Shown piece after piece: positions 52,121 to 59,296 of a stretch of DNA of 64,000 nt; the first letter of the stretch is position 1, and each line of letters starts with the position of its first letter. Source of the DNA: a bacterium 1xD8-48 (lineage in GTDB: Bacteria > Bacillota > Clostridia > Lachnospirales > Lachnospiraceae); NCBI GenBank assembly GCA_009917455.1, contig QZDS01000005.1:124001-188000 (forward strand). Reading direction: 5' to 3'. The notes beneath the pieces were generated by a model that made no database searches, had not been told where the DNA came from, and saw only the letters and a program-made list of their open reading frames with translations. Made by a program: the position numbers and the translations under genes.

Positions 52121-55100
52121 TTAGTTCTCCTCTTTCAGATTCTTCTGTGCGGTTGAAAGCATCAGCTTTATCCGGTTAAGCTGGTTCACTTCGCTGGCCC
52201 CCGGGTCATAGTCAATGGCCACGATATTGCTTGAAGGATACTGCCTGCGCAGTTCCTTGATGACGCCTTTTCCCACCACATGGTTTGGCAGGCATGCAAA
52301 GGGCTGGGTGCACACGATATTGTTAACGCCGCTGTGAATCAGTTCCACCATTTCCCCGGTCAGAAACCATCCCTCGCCGGTCTGGTTCCCGATTGAAACA
52401 ATGGGCTTTGCGTATTCCACCGTCTGGTAAATGCTGGTGGGCGGCGTAAAGTTCCTGCTTTTTGCAAGGGCCTTTGCGGCGGCGCTCCGCAGAAACTCCA
52501 GGGCGTCGATACCGAGCTTTGAGATGAAAGCGGCCTTTTTGCTGGTGCCCAGTTCGTCCGCCTTGTATATCTGATTGTAAAAGCAGTACAGCATAAAATC
52601 AAGTAAATCAGGAACCACAGCTTCGGCGCCCTCAGACTCTAAGAGCGCTACCAGATGGTTATTGGCGGCAGGGGCAAATTTTACCAGAATTTCCCCCACA
52701 ATCCCGACTCTGGGCTTTATTTCTCCGGTTACGGGAACCGCGTCAAAGTCCTCCACTATCTGACGGCACATTTTGCGGAAAGTAAAAAAGTTCAAGTGCT
52801 TTGCGGAGACAAAAGCTTGGCACCGTTTCAGCCATTTCTGATGAAGGGCTTCCACACTTCCCTTTTCCTTTTCGTAGGGGCGCATGCGGTAAATACAGCG
52901 CATGAAAATGTCCCCGAATACTGCGCCGCAGGCGGCGCGGATTAAAAGACCGGCATTTAAATGGAAGCCGGGATTTTTTTCGATACCCGCCATATTTAAG
53001 GAGATGACAGGTATTTTTTCCATTCCGGCTTTTTCCAGGGCGCGGCGGATAAAGCCTATGTAGTTGGTCGCACGGCAGCCGCCTCCGGTCTGAGTGATAA
53101 TGACGGCCACCCTGTTTAAGTCATATTGTCCCGACAGGAGCGCGTCCATAATCTGTCCAACCACCATAAGGGAAGGATAACAGGCGTCATTGTTTACATA
53201 TTTTAATCCCACATCTACCGCCTGCCTGTTGTCGTTGGGCAGCACCTCAAAATTATAGCCGCAGGCGCGGAAGGCGGGCTCGAGTATCTCAAAATGAATG
53301 GGCGACATTTGCGGGCACAGAATTGTGTAGTCTTTCCGCATTTCCTCCGTGAATATCACCTTGTCAATGGCACTGGAACGGACGGTTCTCTGCCTGTTTT
53401 GCTTTTCCCTGACGGAAATTGCCGAGAGCAGGGAGCGGATTCTGATGCGGGCGGCTCCTAAATTGTTAACCTCGTCGATTTTGAGACAGGTATAGATTTT
53501 ATCGGAGCCTGTTAAAATATCGTTTACCTGGTCGGTGGTCACGGCGTCCAGTCCGCAGCCGAAGGAATTTAACTGAATCAGGTCCAGATTATCCGCAGTT
53601 TTCACGTAGCTGGCGGCGGCGTAGAGCCTTGAATGGTACATCCACTGGTCGGAAACGATTAAGGGGCGCTCCGGAGCGGCCAGATGGGAGATGGAATCCT
53701 CCGTCAGAACCGCTATATCATAGGAAGTAATCAGTTCCGGGATGCCGTGATTGATTTCCGGGTCGATATGATAGGGGCGTCCTGCAAGGACAATTCCCCG
53801 TTTGCCCTTTTCTTTCAGCCATGCAAGAACCTCCTCGCCTTTATCGGAAATATCTTTTCTTGCCTGCGCCATTTCCTCCCAGCCAAGGCGGGCGGCTTCT
53901 ATCACTTCTTCGGAGGGAAGCTCCTTAAATTCCTTCACCAGCGCTTCCGTGGCGGGCTTCAAATCGGCGAAGGACATAAAGGGATTGCGCAGTTTCATTT
54001 CTCCCCGGCCGATTTCCTCCACGTTATTTTTGATGTTTTCGGAATAGGAGGTCACAATCGGGCAGTTGTAATGGTTGTTTGCCTTGTCAAATTCATTCCT
54101 CTCATAAAAGAGAGCGGGATAAAAAATAAAGTCAACCTTCTGATGAATCAGCCAGTTCACATGGCCGTGGGCCAGCTTGGCGGGGTAGCATTCCGACTCG
54201 CTGGGGATGGATTCAATGCCCAGCTCATAGATTTTCCGGTTGGAAGCAGGAGAGAGTATCACCCGATACCCCAGCTTTGTAAAAAAGGTAAACCAGAAGG
54301 GATAATTTTCATATATATTAAGAACCCGGGGGATACCTACCGTGCCTCTTTTTGCCTCGTCGGCGGCAAGGGGGTCATAACCGAAAATCCGCTTTAGCTT
54401 GTAATCAAAAAGATTGGGAACAGCTCTTGCCAGCTTTTGTTTCCCAAGTCCTCTTTCGCAGCGGTTGCCGGAGATATACTGACGCCCGCCGGTAAATTTG
54501 TTGATGGTCAGGCGGCAGTTATTGGTACAGCCCCTGCATTTTGCCATGCTGGTCTCAAATTGAAGGGTATTTATTTTTTCGAAGGGGAGCATGGAGGTTA
54601 CAAAGCCTTCGCTGTAGCGCTCCCTGGCAATCAGGGCAGCGCCGAAGGCTCCCATAATACCGGCAATATCAGGACGGATGGCCTCACAGCCCGCAATTTT
54701 TTCAAAGCTTCGAAGAACGGCGTCGTTGTAGAAGGTTCCGCCCTGGACCACAATGTTTTTTCCGAGGGAGGAGACGTCAGCTACCTTGATTACTTTAAAT
54801 AAGGCGTTTTTGATGACGGAATAGGCAAGTCCCGAGGAAATGTCGGGAACGGAAGCGCCTTCCTTCTGCGCCTGCTTTACCTTGGAATTCATAAATACGG
54901 TACAGCGGGTGCCCAGGTCAATGGGATGCTCCGCAAAAAGAGCGGCCCAGGCAAAATCCTCTACAGAGTAATTTAATGATTTTGCGAAGGTTTCTATAAA
55001 GGAACCGCAGCCGGAGGAGCATGCCTCGTTGAGCTGTACGCTGTCCACGGTCTGGTTTTTGATTTTAATGCACTTCATATCCTGTCCGCCGATGTCTAAA

Positions 55101-56356
55101 ATACAGTCCACATCGGGGTCAAAGAAAGCGGCCGCATAGTAATGGGCAACCGTTTCCACCTCTCCGTCGTCCAGAAGAAAAGCGGCTTTCATGAGGGCCT
55201 CTCCGTAGCCGGTGGAGCAGGAGCGGAGGATTCTTGCATCCGCCGGCATGAGGGCATGGATTTCCCTGATGGCGCGGATGGCGGTCTTTAAAGGACTTCC
55301 GTCGTTGTTGCTGTAAAAGGAATAAAGCAGGGTTCCGTCTTCCCCCACCAAAGCGGCCTTTGTAGTGGTACTGCCGGCGTCGATGCCCAGAAAGCAGCCG
55401 CCTTTGTAGGAGGCAAGGCTGCCGGCCTTTACATGGTGGCCGGCGTGCCGCTTTTTAAAAGCCTCATATTCTTCCGGGGAAGAAAATAAAGGCTCCATGC
55501 GTTCCACTTCAAATTCCATTTTAATATCGGAAGAAAGCTTGCCGAGCATTTCTTCCACTGTATAAGAGACATCTTCTTTTGCATTCATGGCGGAGCCAAT
55601 TGCCGCAAAAAGATGGGAATGCTCCGTTTCAATGATATGTTCCTTATCCAGCTTTAAGGTGCGGATAAAAGCAGTTTTCAGCTCAGAAAGGAAATGCAGG
55701 GGGCCGCCTAAAAAGGCTACATGACCCCGGATAGGCTTTCCGCAGGCAAGTCCGCTGATGGTCTGGTTGACCACGGCCTGGAAGATGGACGCCGACAAAT
55801 CCTCCTTTGTGGCGCCGTCGTTAATCAGGGGCTGGATGTCGGACTTGGCGAACACGCCGCATCTGGCGGCAATGGTGTATAGGGAACGGTAATCCTTCGC
55901 ATATTCATTAAGGCCGGAGGCGTCGGTCTGTAAAAGGGAGGCCATCTGGTCAATAAAGGAACCTGTTCCGCCGGCACAGATGCCGTTCATCCGCTGCTCC
56001 ACGTTGCCGCCCTCAAAATAAATAATCTTGGCATCCTCTCCGCCAAGCTCGATGGCGACGTCCGTTTTCGGGGCAAGCTTTTTTAAAGCCGTGGCCACGC
56101 TGATTACCTCCTGTACAAAGGGAATCTTCAGGTGGTTGGCAAGCGTAAGGCCGCCGGAGCCGGTTATCATAGGGTGAAGTTTTAAATTTCCAAGCTGATT
56201 GTAAGATTCGTCAAGTAAGTCGGAAAGAGTTTCTCTTATATTTGCGAAATGTCTCTTATAATCGGAAAAAAGTATCTTATGTGAATCATCTAGTATGGCA
56301 ATTTTGACAGTGGTAGAACCGATGTCAATGCCAAGGGTATAATACCTGTTGTCCAT
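52121..56356 (-). CDS. 2-hydroxyacyl-CoA dehydratase activase/dehydratase-like fusion, 1411 residues
   Basis: The protein joins two activator-type ASKHA ATPase domains (BcrAD/BadFG) with a dehydratase-like part. Domain 1 (about 5-270) has [15 protein letters not shown] and the cluster cysteine in [16 protein letters not shown]. Domain 2 (about 320-590) has [13 protein letters not shown] and [17 protein letters not shown] cysteine-rich segment ([11 protein letters not shown], about 605-635) leads into a DUF2229 region and a C-terminal 2-hydroxyglutaryl-CoA dehydratase-like part. Each activator cysteine could bind a [4Fe-4S] cluster for ATP-driven electron transfer. Length and order match COG1924/COG3580/COG3581 fusions whose substrate is unknown. 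DUF4317 follows directly. Confidence 0.92.
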   Translation of the reverse strand: MDNRYYTLGIDIGSTTVKIAILDDSHKILFSDYKRHFANIRETLSDLLDESYNQLGNLKLHPMITGSGGLTLANHLKIPFVQEVISVATALKKLAPKTDVAIELGGEDAKIIYFEGGNVEQRMNGICAGGTGSFIDQMASLLQTDASGLNEYAKDYRSLYTIAARCGVFAKSDIQPLINDGATKEDLSASIFQAVVNQTISGLACGKPIRGHVAFLGGPLHFLSELKTAFIRTLKLDKEHIIETEHSHLFAAIGSAMNAKEDVSYTVEEMLGKLSSDIKMEFEVERMEPLFSSPEEYEAFKKRHAGHHVKAGSLASYKGGCFLGIDAGSTTTKAALVGEDGTLLYSFYSNNDGSPLKTAIRAIREIHALMPADARILRSCSTGYGEALMKAAFLLDDGEVETVAHYYAAAFFDPDVDCILDIGGQDMKCIKIKNQTVDSVQLNEACSSGCGSFIETFAKSLNYSVEDFAWAALFAEHPIDLGTRCTVFMNSKVKQAQKEGASVPDISSGLAYSVIKNALFKVIKVADVSSLGKNIVVQGGTFYNDAVLRSFEKIAGCEAIRPDIAGIMGAFGAALIARERYSEGFVTSMLPFEKINTLQFETSMAKCRGCTNNCRLTINKFTGGRQYISGNRCERGLGKQKLARAVPNLFDYKLKRIFGYDPLAADEAKRGTVGIPRVLNIYENYPFWFTFFTKLGYRVILSPASNRKIYELGIESIPSESECYPAKLAHGHVNWLIHQKVDFIFYPALFYERNEFDKANNHYNCPIVTSYSENIKNNVEEIGRGEMKLRNPFMSFADLKPATEALVKEFKELPSEEVIEAARLGWEEMAQARKDISDKGEEVLAWLKEKGKRGIVLAGRPYHIDPEINHGIPELITSYDIAVLTEDSISHLAAPERPLIVSDQWMYHSRLYAAASYVKTADNLDLIQLNSFGCGLDAVTTDQVNDILTGSDKIYTCLKIDEVNNLGAARIRIRSLLSAISVREKQNRQRTVRSSAIDKVIFTEEMRKDYTILCPQMSPIHFEILEPAFRACGYNFEVLPNDNRQAVDVGLKYVNNDACYPSLMVVGQIMDALLSGQYDLNRVAVIITQTGGGCRATNYIGFIRRALEKAGMEKIPVISLNMAGIEKNPGFHLNAGLLIRAACGAVFGDIFMRCIYRMRPYEKEKGSVEALHQKWLKRCQAFVSAKHLNFFTFRKMCRQIVEDFDAVPVTGEIKPRVGIVGEILVKFAPAANNHLVALLESEGAEAVVPDLLDFMLYCFYNQIYKADELGTSKKAAFISKLGIDALEFLRSAAAKALAKSRNFTPPTSIYQTVEYAKPIVSIGNQTGEGWFLTGEMVELIHSGVNNIVCTQPFACLPNHVVGKGVIKELRRQYPSSNIVAIDYDPGASEVNQLNRIKLMLSTAQKNLKEEN

Positions 56357-56483
56357 AATGGGCCACCTTTCTGATGTTATTAAATGCGGGCTGCGCAGCG
56401 CGCAGACATGTCCGCCGGGCTTCTGCCTTGCGGTAAAACGGCAAAAAGCTTACAAAACACATGGTTTTATGACATGCGTTGTA

Positions 56484-56512
56484 ATTATACGACAGGAAAA
56501 TTCAAAATGCAA
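56484..56512 (-). promoter_or_regulatory. Promoter for the activase-DUF4317 operon
   Basis: On the minus strand TTGCAT (56512-56507), 17 bases, TATAAT (56489-56484). The leader to the start codon is about 120 bases. Confidence 0.8.
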
Positions 56513-56575
56513 TGCGGGAAGAGTTAATATTTTGTAAATTAAAAATATTATATTTCTAAAAAAACTATGCCTTTA

Positions 56576-56604
56576 TTTACAATTGAATGTGGGAATGGTA
56601 GAAT
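56576..56604 (+). promoter_or_regulatory. Promoter for the rhomboid-like gene
   Basis: TTTACA (56576-56581), 17 bases, TAGAAT (56599-56604). Confidence 0.7.
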
Positions 56605-56676
56605 ATATGAAGTTTCATGCAAAGTAATGAGTTGATATTTTTTGTGCGCGCTCTGTGCGCAGATGGGAGTAAATTT

Positions 56677-57579
56677 ATGAAATCCTCAGGCAGTTTTGAA
56701 AGAAGATTCGGGAAATATGCCATAAAAAATCTGTCGCTGGTACTGATTATCTGCTATGGAGTGGGGTATATTTTTCAGTGGATGTACCCGGCTTTTTTAT
56801 CGTATCTGTTTTTAAATCCCTATGAGATTGTGTATCACGGACAGATATGGAGGCTTGTTACCTGGCTGATTGTGCCGCCCTCAGGCTTTGACTTTTTTAC
56901 GCTGCTGATGCTGTACTTTTATTATTCCCTGGGCACTACGCTTGAGCGGACCTGGGGAACCTACAGATATAATGTGTATATCTTTTCAGGAGTTCTGTTC
57001 ACCATACTCGGGGCGTTTCTGCTGTTCGCGTATACGCTGATTTTCAAGGAAAGTTCGCAGACGGCGGCACAGCTGTGGGTTTTGTGGGGCGGCTTTGGAA
57101 CATTTCCTTATCTGGCGGCCATGTTCAGCACCTTTTATGTGAATATGTCCATTTTCCTGGCCTTTGCCGGCACTTACCCCAATATGCAGGTAATGCTGTT
57201 TTTCATGATTCCCATCAAAATCAGGATATTGGGGATTATTTACGGGGCCCTTCTTGTATTCCAGTTCCTTACGGGGACGATTGCGGATAAGATTATCATT
57301 GCCGCGTCCCTGATGAACTTTATCGTATTTTTTATCACCGGCCGGGGAAAGGTCCATATGTCGCCGAAGCAGGCGAAGCGCAGGCAGGAGTTCCGCCGGG
57401 AAGTGAAAAAGACGACAAGGAGCACAAGGCACAAATGCGCTATCTGCGGGCGGACGGACGAAACCAATCCGGAGCTGCAGTTTCGGTTCTGCTCCAAGTG
57501 CGCCGGGAATTATGAGTACTGTGAGGATCATATTTTTACCCATACCCATGTGAAGACAAACGATAATCCGCAGTTCTGA
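56677..57579 (+). CDS. Rhomboid-fold membrane protein with C-terminal zinc ribbon, catalytic motif absent
   Basis: The 300-residue protein has six or so membrane helices over residues 15-220 and rhomboid-like features: GQIWRLVTWLIVP after helix 1 and LGTTLERTWGTYRYNVY after helix 2. The GxSG catalytic serine motif of active rhomboid proteases is missing at the expected helix (LWGGFGTFPYLAAMF), so it is probably inactive. A cytosolic tail ends with CAICGRTDETNPELQFRFC and two more cysteines and histidines, a likely zinc-binding module. The ATG at 56677 follows GGGAG; a longer frame begins at 56617. Confidence 0.82.
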   Translation: MKSSGSFERRFGKYAIKNLSLVLIICYGVGYIFQWMYPAFLSYLFLNPYEIVYHGQIWRLVTWLIVPPSGFDFFTLLMLYFYYSLGTTLERTWGTYRYNVYIFSGVLFTILGAFLLFAYTLIFKESSQTAAQLWVLWGGFGTFPYLAAMFSTFYVNMSIFLAFAGTYPNMQVMLFFMIPIKIRILGIIYGALLVFQFLTGTIADKIIIAASLMNFIVFFITGRGKVHMSPKQAKRRQEFRREVKKTTRSTRHKCAICGRTDETNPELQFRFCSKCAGNYEYCEDHIFTHTHVKTNDNPQF

Positions 57580-57608
57580 TTCCCACGGACGTCCGGCATG
57601 AAATAAGT

Positions 57609-57654
57609 CACCGGCCAACTCATGACGCTATAGGCTATAACGTGTAATCCGGTG
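57609..57654 (+). terminator. Imperfect hairpin after the rhomboid-like gene
   Basis: CACCGG (57609-57614) pairs with CCGGTG (57649-57654) around an interrupted inner stem. The tail TCTTATG is weak, so termination is uncertain. Confidence 0.35.
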
Positions 57655-57746
57655 TCTTATGAATGGACTGGCTGAAATGGTGCAATTTAAGAACCGCGTT
57701 TGCGTATGAGCTGCTGCTGTGTGCAGAAATGAGGGGAATATAAATT

Positions 57747-58520
57747 ATGGAAGAAAATCAGGAAATATTGTTTGCACAGACCCTTGAGAGCGTGAGGAAG
57801 CTTGCAAGAAGGCAGGGGAACAGAGTAACCGGGCAGCAGGTGCGGGAGGCTTTCGGGGCGCTGAACCTGTCGGAAGAACAGCTCGGGATGGTGCTTGATT
57901 ATCTGAGGCAGCGCAAGGTGGCGGTCGTGGAGGGGGAAAGCGGAGATGCTTTGTCCCTTAATCAGCTGTCAGATGGTGAGGAGCTGTCGGAGGCGGAGAC
58001 CGATTATCTGGAGGAGTATAAAAGGCAGCTTGCCGGGAGCGATGAGATAAGCGAGGGGGAGAAGGAGGCGCTCACCCTTTCCGCCATGGCAGGGGAGAGC
58101 GATGCGCAGCAGAGACTGATTCACCTGTATCTGCCGAAGGTGGTGGATATTGCAAGGCTTTACGCCGGGCAGGGGGTTTTTCTTGAAGATTTGATTGGCG
58201 AGGGAAACGTGGCGCTTTCCATGGGAGTCACCATGCTGGGATGCCTGGAAAATGCGAGGGAAGCGGAAGGGACGCTGATGAAGATGGTGATGGACGCCAT
58301 GGAGGAGCACATTACCGAAAACGAGCAGGAGCAGGACAGGGACAGGAGAATCCTTGATAAGGTAAATAAGGTGGCGGAGAAGGCAAAAGAGCTTGCAAAG
58401 GAGCTTCGCCGGAAGGTTACGGTGGAAGAGCTGGCCGCAGAGAGCGGAATGTCGGAAAAGGCCATAAGGGATGCCATGCGGATGAGCGGCTTTGCCATAG
58501 AGGATTTGGAAGGACGGTAA
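57747..58520 (+). CDS. Sigma-70-like protein lacking regions 2.3/2.4 and 4
   Basis: The 257-residue protein follows the layout of a primary sigma factor but is incomplete. Residues about 13-60 resemble region 1.1 (LESVRKLARRQGNRVTGQQV), 115-160 resemble regions 2.1-2.2 (IHLYLPKVVDIARLYAGQG, FLEDLIGEGNVALSMGV), which bind the polymerase clamp, and 222-245 resemble the start of region 3 (TVEELAAESGMSEKAIRDAM). The FSTYAxWWIRQ stretch that melts and reads the -10 box is replaced by an unrelated helix, and region 4 is absent. It could bind RNA polymerase without recognising promoters. The ATG follows GAGGGGAA. Function unknown. Confidence 0.82.
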   Translation: MEENQEILFAQTLESVRKLARRQGNRVTGQQVREAFGALNLSEEQLGMVLDYLRQRKVAVVEGESGDALSLNQLSDGEELSEAETDYLEEYKRQLAGSDEISEGEKEALTLSAMAGESDAQQRLIHLYLPKVVDIARLYAGQGVFLEDLIGEGNVALSMGVTMLGCLENAREAEGTLMKMVMDAMEEHITENEQEQDRDRRILDKVNKVAEKAKELAKELRRKVTVEELAAESGMSEKAIRDAMRMSGFAIEDLEGR

Positions 58521-58564
58521 GCGGTATTTCGGCGCGTTTTAAATGCGGCAGAATTGAGGAGAAA

Positions 58565-59008
58565 ATGAAAGGGAAAGCGGAGAAAAACGCCACAAGATAC
58601 GAGGATTTTAAATATGTGCTTCAGGATACCGGAAACCTTTATCTGGGGGCGGGTTTTTCCTATGAAGAACTGTTGGAAGCGGAGATGGTTCCTTTCAAGT
58701 TAAAGACAATTCTTTCCCATTATATATTGAAGGAATCGTCGCCCGATACCACGCTGGAAAGCGAGTTCTATTATCTTAAGGAGGATACCTTTCTTTATGA
58801 AACCTACAGACAGCTAAAGGTAAAGGTGAAGGGGCAGGTTCAGGCAGAAAAGAGGAGCCTTCTGGGAAAAACCTCGCTGGTTTATCAGGAAAAGGTTTTT
58901 ACGTTGCCGGAGCTTACGGCGATGAACCTTGCCCGGAAAAAGGCTTCCGGGATGCTCATTCGGGAGATTATCATCTCAAAACTGGGCATGATGACGTTCA
59001 GCATCTGA
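58565..59008 (+). CDS. Unknown 147-residue protein next to the sigma-like gene
   Basis: I do not recognise the family. It is a soluble mixed alpha/beta protein, rich in Lys, Glu and Leu, with no cysteine, signal peptide or membrane helix, and begins with a basic stretch (MKGKAEKNATRYEDFKYV). The start follows GAGGAGAA; the gene lies 44 bases after the sigma-like gene on the same strand, so the pair is probably co-transcribed. It may modulate or partner the sigma-like protein, but nothing in the sequence proves this. Confidence 0.78.
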   Translation: MKGKAEKNATRYEDFKYVLQDTGNLYLGAGFSYEELLEAEMVPFKLKTILSHYILKESSPDTTLESEFYYLKEDTFLYETYRQLKVKVKGQVQAEKRSLLGKTSLVYQEKVFTLPELTAMNLARKKASGMLIREIIISKLGMMTFSI

Positions 59009-59079
59009 GAAGATTTTGTTATTCATCTCGGATTACCAACAATTTCCATAAAAAAATTGCAAAAATTTTTATTTTTTGC

Positions 59080-59108
59080 TTGCAAAAATATTAATGTTTT
59101 GTTAATAT
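59080..59108 (+). promoter_or_regulatory. Promoter of a candidate small RNA
   Basis: TTGCAA (59080-59085), 17 bases, TAATAT (59103-59108), in an A+T-rich stretch after the previous gene. Confidence 0.45.
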
Positions 59109-59114
59109 AAGCAT

Positions 59115-59208
59115 ATGTCAGATGGAAATCATCAGACAAAATTAAATTTTGGTAAAATTCCCCTTTTACACTGAACGGGCTGGAAACTGGTTTTCCGCCC
59201 GTTCTTTT
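59115..59208 (+). ncRNA. Candidate small RNA of about 95 nt
   Basis: A promoter (59080-59108) and a strong terminator (59173-59208) enclose about 95 bases with no ribosome-binding site followed by an open frame. The body contains TCAGATGGAAATCATCAGA, which could form a short stem. The call rests only on promoter plus terminator, and read-through from the previous gene could also use this terminator. Confidence 0.4.
59173..59208 (+). terminator. Strong intrinsic terminator
   Basis: A stem GAACGGGC / GCCCGTTC continues with GGAAA / TTTCC around a short loop and runs into TTTT. Confidence 0.9.
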
Positions 59209-59238
59209 AACGTATAGGGAAATATGGTAGACATCTAC

Positions 59239-59267
59239 GTGACATTTTCCCCAATATGGGGTATACT
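59239..59267 (+). promoter_or_regulatory. Promoter with internal palindrome for the M16C protease gene
   Basis: GTGACA (59239-59244), 17 bases, TATACT (59262-59267). The spacer holds the near-palindrome CCCCAATATGGGG (59249-59261), a possible operator. Confidence 0.65.
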
Positions 59268-59296
59268 AATCAAAACAACAACGGAAAGGTGAAAAG

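Larger units (their letters stand above)
56357..56676. other. Divergent intergenic region
   Basis: The 320 bases between the activase and the rhomboid-like gene hold one promoter on each strand and an A+T-rich core near 56515-56580. No coding frame with a ribosome-binding site was seen. Confidence 0.7.

Noticed and set aside
53684-54397. Plus-strand open frame inside the dehydratase-activase gene
   Set aside because: It is the antisense shadow of a recognised protein and has no upstream ribosome-binding site.
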